A DNA stretch of 64,000 nucleotides, taken from contig CM054116.1 in NCBI GenBank assembly GCA_028673005.1, positions 35,126,854 through 35,190,853 on the forward strand, given 5' to 3'. Positions 1-12,643 of this stretch are shown here, piece by piece. Source of the stretch: Tanypteryx hageni (Eukaryota > Arthropoda > Insecta > Odonata > Petaluridae). Position 1 is the first letter of the stretch. Each line of letters opens with the position of its first letter. The translations under genes were made by a program, and so were the position numbers. Under the pieces are notes generated by a model, which saw only the letters and a program-made list of their open reading frames with translations, ran no database searches and was not told the origin of the DNA.

Positions 1-1927
1 AGGGTGAGATAGAGAAATAAGATAAAGAGATAATGGGGAAAGGTGGCAGAGATAGGACCCAATCGCATCGTTCCCTTTAATCCCTAGTTCGCTCGCATTG
101 CCTAGCTCAGATCTTCCCATTCTTCCCACTCCTCCCAACAGACCATTCACCTCACTTCCTGGTGATTCACCAACCCTCCATCCACATAGCCTCTACCTCT
201 TTACATCCCTTCTAATGTTCCCTTCCTAGTTGCTATTTTCTTCCGAGCCCCTTTTAATTTTATTTTCACTCTCATTCTCCTCTCCCTCCAGCCTCTATTT
301 GACTCTCTCTTGTTGCCGTCACAGCTTTTCATTTATAACTGCTAAGATTGGAGGAAATAAAAACATTTTTAAATTAACGGAAATAAGTTTCAATGGATCA
401 ACACGGCAGAATCCCGGAAATCACCACCATGTCAACAGCACGCCGTGGAAGCCTTCGTGCTAATTTAAGTTTCAATTTAATTCGAAACCGATGGAAGAGA
501 TAACAATGATGGAAATTATTGGTAGATAAAAAAATCGTCTGGGCTAATAATCACGAAAATCTCGTTAGACTTTGGTAGGAAATATCTTTAAATACAATGT
601 ATCATATCGTTAAAACTATCCGAGTTCTAAATATTTCGGATGATATAAAACATTTCTCATTTTATGATGACGTCACGTAAAATTTTGCCGCGTTTTTATC
701 ACAACTGGGAAAAAATATAATGGCGGACTTAAAATAAAATCAATCGAATTCCTGAGTCTAATTATAACCAGTTGTCTTGCCTGCAATTCTTTTCTTCTTG
801 TAACCCTTTTTCATCTTTCCGTTCTCGTACCTCTCTAATCTATTATCTCCATTTCCTGCCGCTCTTCCTCCTCTCATTTCAATTCTATCTCTTCCATTGT
901 TTCTTGTTTCCTTCCCCTCCCGTCCATCACCTCTCCTTCCCTCTCATTCTTACCCTCTCGCCTTTTTCTTACCTCTAACTCACGTCGCGCTTCAAACCCT
1001 TTCACCGCCTTATCCTCCATCTCCTTTTACTTCGCTTTCAATCCACCCGTTTTTCATAAAAAAAAGAACGCACCGATTTCGCTATTGGAATTTTGAATAC
1101 ATATAAAATCATGAAGCGCAAGCCGAACTTAAGATCAATCTGTTCATTATTCCGAAAATAAAAACAGCAGCAGCAAAGAGAGCTGCAATACTACATGCTT
1201 AACATTTCACACATATTTCACTTTGTGATAGTGGATGTTTATTATATGGCTCTAAACCGTCCTATGGTGTCTTGTTGCCACTGACATCTATAACTCTGGA
1301 ACCCCATTTTGAGATCTAAATACCGCACCGCTATGTTAGTAATTTCACACAACTGAACAAAATACAATTTTAGGAATAATAAAAAAAGCAATTATTTAAT
1401 ATCGCTGCAATAAAAATTCAAGTATCGGATAAAAATATTTTATGTATATTCATACGGGTTCCCTAATTTGTTGGGAGCCGTGGAGCCCCCCCTTAAGACG
1501 GCGTTGATATGACTACATCTATTTTTAGTTATTATTTCAACATATGAATGGCGAAACTTCTTTTAGAGAGTTCTTTATTTCTTGCTGCAGAAAAATTTAT
1601 CAGCTTTTCTCATTGAAATATAAATATACGCAGCACACCTAATATTTAAACGGCATTGGTTTTATAGTATTGCAAAGTTTACATTCGAAAAAGCTGACTC
1701 CATAAGTTTTGATTTTTTTAACTTCTCGGCGAATTGGATTAATTGAAGATGAAATCGTATTACTACGCAGTCCGTTATCCGGAACGATAACAAACAATTA
1801 TTAACTTAAGCTCTAAGGGTAATAATGATGCAATCTGCTGAAGTGCAATATAAAGAAAAATTATACTTTCATTTAACAAGGTCAAATAAAATGGTATATG
1901 TGCTTAAGTTGCAGAAAATCCTGCGTC
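1..1927. other. Unassigned AT-rich sequence
   Basis: I see no supportable gene here. Roughly 200-1050 is pyrimidine-rich (CT/CCT runs), which creates short open frames full of S, L, P and F that look like composition artefacts. The rest is AT-rich and non-repetitive by eye. Confidence 0.5.
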
Positions 1928-1960
1928 CTGGCGTCCCGAAAAACTCTTTCGGGACACCAG
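1928..1960. repeat. Short stem-loop
   Basis: CTGGCGTCCCGAAA is followed by a 5-base loop and then TTTCGGGACACCAG. This gives a 14-bp stem with one mismatched or wobble position. No neighbouring gene is recognised, so its role is unknown; it could be a remnant of a palindromic repeat. Confidence 0.5.
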
Positions 1961-2793
1961 AACATTGCACTGATAAATGGGATAAATCCCAGAAAACCGG
2001 GACGTATTGTCACCTCATAGCAGTGATTCCAAAACTGGATGCCGCAGCTGATTTTAGTGGTGTTGTTAAAAAATTTGTTTAGTAAATTAATGAACGATTT
2101 ATGGATGGATGTGTTGATAGGTAATTAGCGCAGAAATATTTCCTCTAATGAATCAATGACTGTTATAATACCAACAAATGGAGACGTCCAAAGTTTGTAG
2201 TGTACGTATGTAAAAATATAAAATCCCTGTTAAAAGCTGGGATGTCGCTAAATTCTGTTCGTATTTGAAAGGTTGCCGTGCCTACAAAAATTTTGGGAAC
2301 CACTGCCCCAGAGCGATTCGTTTCTCGCCGGTGCTTGGCGGCGGAATAAGAGTGTGGACATGGGCATTAGGGAATCAAGTAGGTGGATAGGTCGATTGAG
2401 TGTGGAGGCATTGGGAGGGAATAAAGGTGTCTGCGAATAGATTCCATGCGCTCAGGAATATCAATGAGAACCCTCGAACGACCGCGCGCTCATAGTAATG
2501 ACGGTGTGGCCTTCGCTTTGCATCGCAACACGCCATCGGTATATTGCGAACAAACTGATTTCTATGACGCCCTCAAGAGCTGGATGCAGCTATGCCTCTG
2601 CAGGAGTGGTTTTACCGCGCCGTAAAAGTAACGGATCAACGCATGAAGCAAAGTCTATAACACACTGGCAATGAAATAAAAACTTTGGAAATTCTACATA
2701 AATTTCTGTGGAAGTTACGTTATTTATTTTTATGAAACAGTTTCACCATGTTGGTGCAGTAAAAGAGAGCGAGCTACACTGTCAAATATATAA
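1961..2793. other. Unassigned; possible hAT right end near 2282-2295
   Basis: There is no recognisable gene. TTTTGGGAACCACTG at about 2282-2295 reads on the minus strand as CAGTGGTTCCCAAAA, the form of many hAT termini. I found no matching left terminus or 8-bp duplication, so it may be an orphan end. Confidence 0.3.
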
Positions 2794-2988
2794 AATATAA
2801 GCGAAGGAAATTCTCCAAAGCCAGTCAAACTGATAAAACCCGGTTAAAAGACCTTTTAACTTACTTTGTAACCGAAATACGTATTGGGTTTTTATCCGGT
2901 TTTTATCCGGGTTCATCTGTTTTTATCCGGCCTTTTAACCGGGTTTTATCAGTTTGACTGGCTTTGGAGAATTTCCTTCGCTTATATT
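2794..2988. repeat. Foldback element with perfect 57-bp arms
   Basis: The left arm (2794-2850) and right arm (2932-2988) are exact reverse complements over 57 bp. They enclose an 81-bp spacer containing three TTTTTATCCGG-like repeats. Arm identity of 100% in a region of otherwise decayed repeats suggests a recent or gene-converted hairpin MITE. The string TTTCACCATGTT occurs just left (about 2741) and again at the right boundary (about 2987), a possible but unproven duplication. No coding potential is seen. Confidence 0.9.
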
Positions 2989-3507
2989 TCACCATGTTAC
3001 GTCGGAAAATATTACATCTATAACGTACGTTATGATAGGGATTTGAACTCATTACGTAGTTTTAGTACCTAATTTTAAGTGAATTTAAGGGTGGATTCCG
3101 AAAGTTATTCCCATATAAATGCAGTGAAACCAAGAAAGAGAGGGTAACATAAAATAAATTACGAAGCGAGTAATAAACAGGCTCTACCTAAATCTTCCGT
3201 CTAAGTTTCAACTTACGGAGAGTAATAATATGGTGCGGTTCATTTTAGTAATTCAAGTAGTTAGAATCAAACAAATGGAGGAGACATTCCATACAAAATG
3301 AATTGTGCCTTTGAAGTTCTCACACGTTGTATTCTAAAAACTAAAATTGTTAGTATAAACTATTTCATTTTATATATATTATATTTAGGGGAGTTAACTC
3401 ACCCGGTTATTGCAGAATGTTTCAGAGAAAAACCTACAAAGATAAATTATTTTTGATACGCTGTAGTTTTCTCCGATGTTAGTGTGGGCTAAAAGTTAAA
3501 CATGTAA
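2989..3507. other. Unassigned AT-rich sequence
   Basis: I see nothing supportable here beyond AT-rich, apparently non-coding DNA. Confidence 0.4.

Positions 3508-3580
<73 letters not shown>
3508..3580. repeat. (GT)n(AT)n microsatellite
   Basis: A short run of GT repeats passes into about 30 AT repeats. Unlike the tracts at 27.5, 29.5 and 32.7 kb, no transposon end is visible next to it. Confidence 0.97.
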
Positions 3581-3582
<2 letters not shown>

Positions 3583-4415
3583 ATGCAATGTTGGAAAACA
3601 ATGACAACTAATTTATGAGCAGTAAATATATATTGATAAAATAATGACACTTGTAATTATTAATATATAAATAAATTTAATTTTTTTATTATATTTATAG
3701 TGCGCAAGCTTATTTGAAAGTCCAAATTTTGGATTTTACTGTTTGATCAACACACATGGAATCCATATTGTGTCACTAGGTATACCTTACGTTCACAGGA
3801 TTTTTTAATGAAAGGCACCGTTACACCTAATGCGGTTTCTCTACGCATTGAATAAAAATATACATTCTTTTGCTCAGTTAAGAAATAAGAAGTTCTTCCG
3901 CGTGTCTTTTTTCTCGGCGTCCATGAACTCACGATTCTATTGGCTTTAAACTCGAGTCCGCTCCCATCCTTTGAAACCCTTTTGGCGCAGGATGGAATGG
4001 CTATGGGAGTCACGTTCTGGTTACGGCGCGCCTTGTGTGCTGTGAAACAAGTGACGGACGTGGGATGACGTCGGCCAAGCCTCTGGAAGGAATTTTTCGT
4101 ACGAATGAGCAGATAGAATGAGACGGATATCCCAGCGCACAGAGGCGTCTTTCAAAAATCCACTCATACAAGAGCGATGTCTGATATAAAAGATAATTGC
4201 GACGGCATTAGATAATCACGATCTGTACAAGAATAAAAATTGCTGCTTGATTCCCACTTACTAAACGTTTTTTAAGTCAAAAGTTCTGATGATTTTCCAA
4301 GACAAAAGCAAGAGTTTTAATAATTCATAGTCAAATAATATTATATGACACTCATTCGATAAAATCCCCATACCGTATTGTAGTCACAGGTATTACAGAA
4401 TCTGAGTGAAATTCA
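3581..4415. other. Unassigned sequence
   Basis: No gene is recognised. About 3880-4140 is somewhat richer in GC and CpG than its surroundings but shows no convincing exon. Confidence 0.4.
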
Positions 4416-4615
4416 TCGAGTGTCAATTTTTCAAGGATCAATTTTAGAAAAATCAATTTTTCAAATGTCAATTTTTTGGAAATTAACTTATCGAAAATGA
4501 ATTTTTAAACGCTTAAGATTTTGAATAAAATATTTTTCTAGTGCAAAATTTTTCGAAAATAATTCGTCGAACATGATTTTTCAGATGCAATTTTTTTAGA
4601 AATTCAGATTTAATC
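4416..4615. repeat. Degenerate tandem TCAATTTTTCAAA-like repeat
   Basis: The motif TCAATTTTTCAAA and variants (AATTTTTCGAAAA, GATTTTTCAGATG) recur roughly every 20-25 bases for about 200 bp. The copies are too diverged to fix one period by eye. Confidence 0.5.
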
Positions 4616-6220
4616 AGCTTAAAATGACTGTATAATAAGTACAGTTAGAGCGACTACGATATAGAGTTTATGAATAGAAATGTTTTATTAGCCTTAAACT
4701 ATAAAATTTAGATATTTCAGAAAAATATACTTATAAATTAAGGAGATGAAAAACAGAAGGAGCTTAGTGTGCGAGATTTCAATTCCTTGAAGCGGATTTC
4801 CACCTTAATTTTGTTTTTCAATTCTTTTTTCCTTTTTCTTGATTTTTAATACCTAGGTAGTTTTCCGTGGTCTCAAGTTTTCTCGATTTCTGGTTCAGGA
4901 GAGATTTTACACATTTCACTTGAGAACGAATTGGAATGAAATTGTTCGGAGTGCCAAGTATTAATAATTTTCTCTTCCCTTCTAACTTGAATACCAAAAG
5001 TTCCGATTGAAAAATTCTGTTAATATGTGATTTATTATGCAATTTAAAAAAAAATAATTTCAATCCTGAAAAGTTCATTATTTCCAATGACAAGAATAAA
5101 CCACCGAAGCATGATATCTGAAATCGTACAATCGTCATCAATATAGAAGTATATGAAAAACTCGATCAAGACTTTCCTCTAATCGATATACATACTTAAA
5201 AGATACCGTTACCCTTTGCATATACGATTTAGAGACTGAAATATTTGATGAAAACTAAAAAAAACATAAATAATAATCCATAGTTAACACTTGAATCGGG
5301 TTACTCAATGCTATCGCTTTCTCTTCTCCAACAACAATAAAAAACGATTAGCCAGTTTTTGTTGGTCCTAATTAATAAAATAGGTAGCTCCAATGGCCAT
5401 GAAAAGGTTGTTAAAAGAAGATGTGCAGCTATTAATAGAGTGCTCTCGAGGGCGGCGGGATGGAGACCTCTGCAATAGAAGATGATGTTATGTTAGTATT
5501 TTGAGAATTCATTATCCACTTCGATTCATTCCCTCACAAGTTGGCCGAAAACAGGAAAAATAATAATAAAATAAGAATGACAGCAGAAATCTAAATAAAA
5601 ATGTTAAGCATCTCGTCTATATTGAATTCACGGTCTTTTGGGTAATATATAAAAATTGTTCCATACCTTTCCTGTTTGTGTGTGCTCGAAAACAATGAGG
5701 TATATAGTATACTGATGGGAGTATAAATCAAGGAAGTGGGGTTAGTTATATATAACGCCTCAAAAGCTAGTTCATAGACGCAATCTACCTTTACCTCATT
5801 ATGGAGCAGAATGAAAGGACGGAAATTCTTTATCTACATGCCGAGATATGTGTTCCTGTAATTTCCATTCAAAATAAGTTTGGGAAGATCAGTCTCATGA
5901 AACACACGGATATTTTCTACATTGCAGGTGGAATGAATTCCAAATGATCGAATTCATTTTCCTAGTAGATCGACTGATGTTCGCAGTAATTAATATATCA
6001 ATCGGTTAAAAGCAGATAGACCAGGACCTCGCGGCGGTCAATGCCTCGGACCCTCATTAATGTGCGAGATACCTTAAGTCCTCGACTGCGAAAAATCTTC
6101 CTCGACTGCCGAGCTGACCCTCCCAGCGGGGCAACCTATGACAGCAGGGATGATTAAGCACGAATTAACCAATAATTTTTAATGCATTTCTGAAAAGAAT
6201 GCAACGCTGTATAACACTGT
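4616..6220. other. Unassigned AT-rich sequence
   Basis: Short open frames occur on both strands, but none shows a recognisable domain, splice pattern or coding-like composition. Confidence 0.4.
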
Positions 6221-6288
6221 ACTACTACCACTACCACTACTAGCACTACAACTTAAACCACCACCAACGCCGCCGCCACCACCACCAT
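6221..6288. repeat. Imperfect (CCA/CTA)n trinucleotide repeat
   Basis: CTACCACTACCACTAC passes through a short unique stretch into CCACCACCAACGCCGCCGCC-type triplets. No open frame around it looks like a gene. Confidence 0.8.
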
Positions 6289-8582
6289 TCTTCAAATGTT
6301 ATACTAATATTTTATCTGATTCATAACACATTTTTCTGCTGTCAGCTTACCTATATTCCTCCGCCCATTCGTGCCCATTTAACAGCAGCCTCAACATTTT
6401 TTAGAAAAAAATTTGTGTTATTTGCAATAAATAATAAAAGTCGGTATTCATGATATAAACGATTATTGGCGCGTAAAATTTTCCGTTGTTTTGGATGAGA
6501 TGGATGCCTAAGCCTAAAAATACACTGACACGCTCCTTCGTTTATCTCTCGGGAAGAACGCTTTTCTCAACCTGTTAATACACAAAAATACCTTACTTGC
6601 CTCATAAAAAGTTCATTTTTAATTCCCTATTGGAACGTGTCTGTTATGTTCTAAAATAATACCAGTAAAAGATTTCGTATCTTACTGACACAGACGAACC
6701 AACCTAAAATTAGTGTGATACCAAATTGCTCTAAAATCTAAAAAAAACCGCTCCTCTTCTTCAAAATATAGCCTCTGGGTATATCAGCACAGATCAACTA
6801 AACCACGCAATTACACTTCACTAGTGATTCGTCATCATGATACAATGTTAAATTAGAAGTCAATTTTTTGACGGTATAACGCAATGATTGTTATCTAAAT
6901 TTTAAATTCATCATTTAATTGCATTCCGAACATATTTCTGATTTTGAACGTGTAATGTTAGTCCTCTTTTGTAAAATAACTGTGAAAGCATTGGATGACA
7001 TTCATTCAGAAATGTGAGAATTTGGAATTACCTCCCATCAAATATTTTACGCCCGTCGCCTTGCTTGTTGGCATCGTTCCATGGCGGCATTCCATGAGGC
7101 AGAATGAACTACGACATGCGATGTTTTTTTAAAAACATCGAGTGTTTTCTCTTTCTTTGATCTGCTCGGAAGCATATTTGTAAACATCCTCGCCCCTTTA
7201 AAGAAATTACGAATGACTTATAAAATAAGACGTTTTCTTGCTCATTATTTTTGAAATATAAGATTATTGTTCCAAAGTCTTGTGGTGCAGACAAGGAGCG
7301 ACGGAGAAGAAAGTGATTGGAGCAGTGTAAAACCATCCACGCAGTAAATCATTACCATTTTACGAAATATTATGTTTGGTAAACGTTTTCTAGTCGATTC
7401 CTTTATACTTCACGTTGAGCTCCCAAACATATTTTCTCCTGAAACGTTTTTATTTTTAATGTTTCCGGTTGGCGAGGACGACGTAAATTCATATAAAACT
7501 CCAGTCGCCAGCGAAAACGGTCATGGTATTTGAGAAAAAGTAAAATTAATCGCATTAACAAATGATTGAATGAAATTCAACCTCGTCTCATATGATCTTC
7601 TTGTTAAAACTGAAGAAACTTCATATCGAGGGGTGTTTAGGAGAGGAAGTATTTCAGCTTGGTACCGAATGTTGTTTTCGAGACCCAGGCGATAAAACAT
7701 CACAGATTTCGTCCTAAACTTGTGCTCTATATTTTCTCAAGAACATTACAGAAAGAAAGTTCAAGGTTTCACAACCAGAAAAATGCGTAGTCTATTTCGA
7801 AAGCAAAAAGCTAAACAGCGTCCTTGAAATCCTTAGCCAAATTTGGGTCAAATAGATTGCCGTGCGAAAAATCAGAGAAAAACAAGTGCGATAAGATTAA
7901 TTCGCACTTTAAATGAAGATGGAGCACTTATTTTTGCGTTCGAGTAGATATTTCTGCATTATAAGTGGCTTTATATTAGCATTCGTTAAAACCTAATTCT
8001 TCAAATATTTCAGGTTATGTAAGATAGCAAATCCTTATTCATAGAGTAATACAAATAAGAATATTTCGGTCATAAGAGGTCGAACGAAAATCGCACTCAG
8101 ATCTGAGTCAATTGGGTGGGAGTCGTATTTTCGAAGAAAGCAGATGTATTTCAGCGCGAAAAAATCAAAAACCTTAATTGTTACTCGCGAAAGATTATCT
8201 CCTCTACATAAGTGCCTGTAGAATATACGTAAATATGGATAATTTTGGAACACGCCATTCTTTGGTTTTTTAATTTCTCATAGGTATCCATGTTTAAAGT
8301 GATTATCGTAGTACCTATCATAGTAAAATATTAATTTTGGAGAGGAATGATAATTGCATAATTTTTCTCTGGTTAAAAATTAATGGATGAATATTAAATA
8401 TTAAAGTTGAAGGAGAATTAATTTCCTATTTTGGTTTACAAGACCAAATTTTTATATAAACTACTAAAACTAATGCTAATTTTTTATTGTATTATTTTTG
8501 TTATATTGTTCGAGTTATAACAAGAATTGTTTTTCCTTGCAATTTTCTCTTCTCGATGAAAAAATTAATTACAGGCATAGAG
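6289..8582. other. Unassigned AT-rich sequence
   Basis: No gene, RNA or mobile element is recognised. The short open frames here lack known motifs. Confidence 0.4.
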
Positions 8583-8745
8583 TAAATATGGAGGAGTGGT
8601 AGTGTGTGTGAGTGATGGTGTTTCGCGTAGCTGGACTGGGTTCGAATTCTGGAGGAGACCGGTTTTTAAACATGGGCTTCCTCCTCCTTGTGTTGTGAGG
8701 ACGCAAGTCACCGACAAGCCTTCACTTGATCGTCCATTTTTGCAC
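8583..8745 (+). mobile_element. tRNA-derived SINE, diverged copy
   Basis: A pol III B-box-like GGTTCGAATTC lies at about 8639-8649, with a weak A-box-like GTGGTAGTGTGTG about 45 bases upstream. Downstream, TTGTGAGGACGCAAGTCA (about 8694) matches the body of the better-preserved copy at 61.5-61.8 kb, which carries the same B box at the same relative place. The shared head and body support one SINE family with at least two copies in this window. Confidence 0.6.
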
Positions 8746-10795
8746 ATAATTTTACAAAGATATATTAAAAACAACATATACAACGAGATTAATCCATCTT
8801 CATATATATTCCTCATATAATTTTAGAAACTGACAGTACTCTTGGCCATTAATATAATCAAGGTAGGTTGAATATTTTAAGTTTTATTGAAAAATTTAGC
8901 ACTCATGTCCTCAATGTTTTTCTCTACGCTCGAGGTAATTATGAGTTTAAAGCTCCGAAAGGTAAGAACGCCGATATATTTCCTTTTCCTGATTTATTAT
9001 TGCAATTTTTTTTAAATGGCCTAAATGATCGTACAAAGCAAATACTTGAATAATTATTCGAAGAGTTTTATGATTTCTTGGTCGGGATGCTCTGGCTTTG
9101 CGTACGAGTATAGTTATGATTACGTTGAGCGTCTCTGCCCAGAACTACGCTGCTGCGCGTGACGTGTACACCACACTCCGATATACATCCAGACCGGCCG
9201 TTAAGGCTTGCGCGTCTATGTCGGGGAAGGGAGGAAAGAAGGTTACCAACACGTCCGAAATATAAAAATAGACCTTCAATACGAGCGAGTATTTCGTTTC
9301 TTGGCGAAACCATTTGGTTTCATTTCGGATGCAGCGTGCTCATAACTCATCACGCGCGGTTGACATGGAGCATCTTAAGGTAGATTTAATCCTATTAGCT
9401 AATGAATCCCGAGAAGAGATTCTGAGACGTTTTAAAAGTGTCCGATGAACAAAATCCATCTTGAGCGCCGTTTGCGGCATAGCGTTGCAACAATCCGGGA
9501 TCGCATATAATACAAGTAGACATTTTAGGAAACGCAATTGTAGCGTCTCATCACTAAAACTGAGGAAAATACTAGTTATTTTTGCGTATTAAATTTTTCT
9601 AATATCGTATTTGAAGTTAAATTATATAGTTATGTATTTTTTTTACAAAATCAGTAATTATTTGCTAATCTAATACATATATTAAAGAGAATTCTGTCCT
9701 CCTTTCAGTGTGTTTGCACGGTTGCGGCAATTTTTCATTTGCATTTTAAAATCACTTATAATTGCGATATGAACACGAGACTTGGAGCAAACGACGCCAA
9801 AAAGAACGGATATCCATTTTTCAGCCACTTATTTTCGAATACGCGCCGAATTGTTCCACAAATTTGTTATTAGCACGAAAATTTGGCTAAATTTTGTGTC
9901 AAAATTTCGTAGTCAAGGACGACGGCATTGTTGCTGATCTAGCAAAATTACGTCTATATCTAAAAGGAATGATATGAACTTTGATATTGTATTTGAAATC
10001 AATTGTGAGAACTCTTCTGATATATTTTGAATGCATTTTAATCGAAAGGGAAGTAATGATGGCTTAATTTTAACGATAGGTTTGTTTACTGCAGTGCTAT
10101 TTCTAAGGCGTGGAAGAAATGCGAACGAATATACGACCGCTTATATTTTAATTAGCTTTTTTTGTTTACCTTGACGACGAAAGAACTTAGTAAGTAGAAT
10201 TTTTAATTCACACATTTTTTGTAATCACTATAAATGCATCGACCATGCGTCAAATATCTTGCTTAATTATCGAAATAAATTAATCATAATCATTTTCAAT
10301 ATAGTAATTTGCTTTAAACTGTCCAATAAAATTTGCAAACTAAAAGATATTTTCAATGTACGCGTGAAGTATCTTCCTATTTGAAATGTTGAGTTGTCTA
10401 TCATTACAATGCATTGGAGTCGTTTCTGACTTAAAGTTTTTACGCTACGTGTTTATTTGTTTTAAATTTACATGAAACTTTTCACATAAATTTTCAATCG
10501 GTTTTTGTCCTTCGTGATTTTGTTTCATTGCAACCTCTTTATGAAACGTCGAAAAATCGAATATAAACTTAAAATATGGGGGAGGAGAATGGAAGAGAGA
10601 AAAGGAGGAAAAATGGGAAGTGCCTTAAATTTAATATTTAATCCACGCATACTCTTCATTTTGAAGGGCTTTTTTACTAGTGATTATTTAAAGAATATTG
10701 CACATACATTTATTAATTACATTTGTTTTTCCAGTTGGTGATTCTTTTATTAGCCTCGTCATTAAAAAAAATAATTTTAATGTGCATAAGACAAA
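8746..10795. other. Unassigned sequence
   Basis: No gene is recognised. About 9080-9520 is less AT-rich than its flanks but gives only short open frames without known motifs. Confidence 0.4.
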
Positions 10796-10885
10796 AATGT
10801 CCAATCTCCTTGGCAAATATGGAATGCTCGTTTTCGAAGAAAATAAACTTTTCTGTTCAAATATACATTTATTAAGACCATATAT
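10796..10885 (+). repeat. Dispersed repeat, copy A
   Basis: About 85 bp, including ATGTCCAATC, GCTCGTTTTCGAA and TTGTTCAAATATA-like blocks, also occurs in the opposite orientation at about 21680-21768. The blocks keep their order and spacing, so this is a dispersed repeat and not chance similarity. No TIR or coding capacity is visible. Confidence 0.65.
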
Positions 10886-11920
10886 TCAATGATTTCCCAA
10901 GATATATTTACATCTAAAATAATTACAAAATTACAGCTATTGTATAATATTATACTATACTTATATTTGTTGTTAAATCATTTGAATAATATTGTAATTA
11001 ATCTAAAAGATAATCTAATAACAATGTGCTTATGTAAACTAAAGGTGGTCTCGTAAATTATATTTTCTGGTGATAAAACATAGAAAGGACCGTAATGCAA
11101 TCAAATCAGTTCGGAATCTTTCAAAATGCTATCTTCGAGGCTGCCTCTGTTAATGCAGCGGATTAATATCAATCATTTATGGTAGCATAACACAACACCA
11201 CCGAAGAAAATAAATATTTATTTGTCATGTTCTGCCTCAAATTTCAAGCTTCTAAAATTTCTTTAAAACTTTCCTGGATTATTATAAATTCCGTAGATTT
11301 CAATGTATATTAAAACAGGAATATACCCGGCCACATAAATATCAAACTTATAGCATATATAGACTGTTTAGAATATTTGTTTAAAGTCAACTCATTTTCC
11401 AAATTTAGTGCTCTCTGTCAGTGAAAATTCAAACTAATGAAATGAAACAAAAAGATGTAACCTCGGTTAATAAAGAGAAAGTGGTACGTTTTAAATTATA
11501 ACGAATTGAGAAAAGTAATGCTCTAAGAATAGCCAATCACAGAAGTAATTTATCGATAAATGCCCAAAAACAACAGCATAGTCTTTCCTCCGTCTTCTTT
11601 ACATGGAAAGGGGAGAAAATATTCTCTGGAATATGTTAAATATTGTAGCATCCTTAAATGATAGCTAATAAGCATTAATATTCATGCTGAAATATCATTT
11701 TAAAGATTGAAATTTCTCAATAATCACATTCACATAATGAAAAGAACAGGTACTTGACTTAAAATTATACCGCCTACTTTAAACGTTCTATGCTTTTAAT
11801 CAAGAAATTAATTTTCGAAAAACTTGGTTAAAAATTCAAACTCACACGGGTCAAGAAGCTTAAAAGTATATATATAGCATATATGAGTGTTAAAATCACA
11901 AAAAATATTTTGAACAATAC
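10886..11920. other. Unassigned AT-rich sequence
   Basis: I see nothing supportable in this stretch. Confidence 0.4.
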
Positions 11921-12643
11921 CAGGCCGGAATACAATGGTGGTTAAGTCCCGACACTTGTCGCGCGAGGAAATCACCGAGGTATTTAAACTGAAGACAAAT
12001 CTTGCGCGACTTACTGTCTGCGAGCAGCTCAGCGCGACTTGACCTTGGTGTTATCACAGCAACTCTCGCGCTTGTGTGTACACTGCGCTCTGTGGCGAGT
12101 CCAGTGCGGAATGAGTTCCTGAAGAAAGGTTCTGTGTGCCTCTACGTTTGTCGTTGATAGTATTATTAAAAAGAGAAAAAAGAAAATAAATAGAAGAAAA
12201 TGCTTGGTCAGAGAATTAATTCTCAGAAGATCGAATTTCGGTGCTTAGGAGAATTTCTTCATTGGTTGTCTGAAAATGTTCTGCAAGTCTTTATTGCGCT
12301 TATTTTTTTAAAGCGATTTTTGTACTCTGCGGATTTCACATCCCATAACTCCACATTGCACTCATACATTTGAATGAGTTCAATGGTCTCTTCCTTCGAC
12401 CATGTTTACTTCTTGTCGTCCATGTTTTCTCCTCATCCAGCTCTCAGACAGTAGCAAGAAATTCCAACCTGGCTGGAACCGCGCGAGTAGCTTTCGTGAC
12501 TATCCTAATACCTGTCTATACTGGTAGTTGCTTCCGATGCAAGTTCATAACATTCTGAGAGACTGCTCGCGGCGCTGTCTACACTAGCGAGATTGCTATC
12601 AGACAGCTACTCGCGCGATTTTAATCACCAGTGTATTCCGGCC
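11921..12643. mobile_element. ~0.72-kb element with terminal inverted repeats
   Basis: The left end CAGGCCGGAATACAATGGTG and the reverse complement of the right end (AGGCCGGAATACACTGGTGA) match over about 20 bp. Subterminal GCGCGAG/GCGCGACTT motifs occur inside both ends. A possible TA target duplication flanks the element, but the boundary is not exact. No transposase is encoded, so I call a non-autonomous DNA transposon of uncertain superfamily. Confidence 0.7.

Noticed and set aside
2282..2295. Complete hAT element ending here
   Set aside because: Only the right-end-like string is seen; no left end or 8-bp duplication was found.
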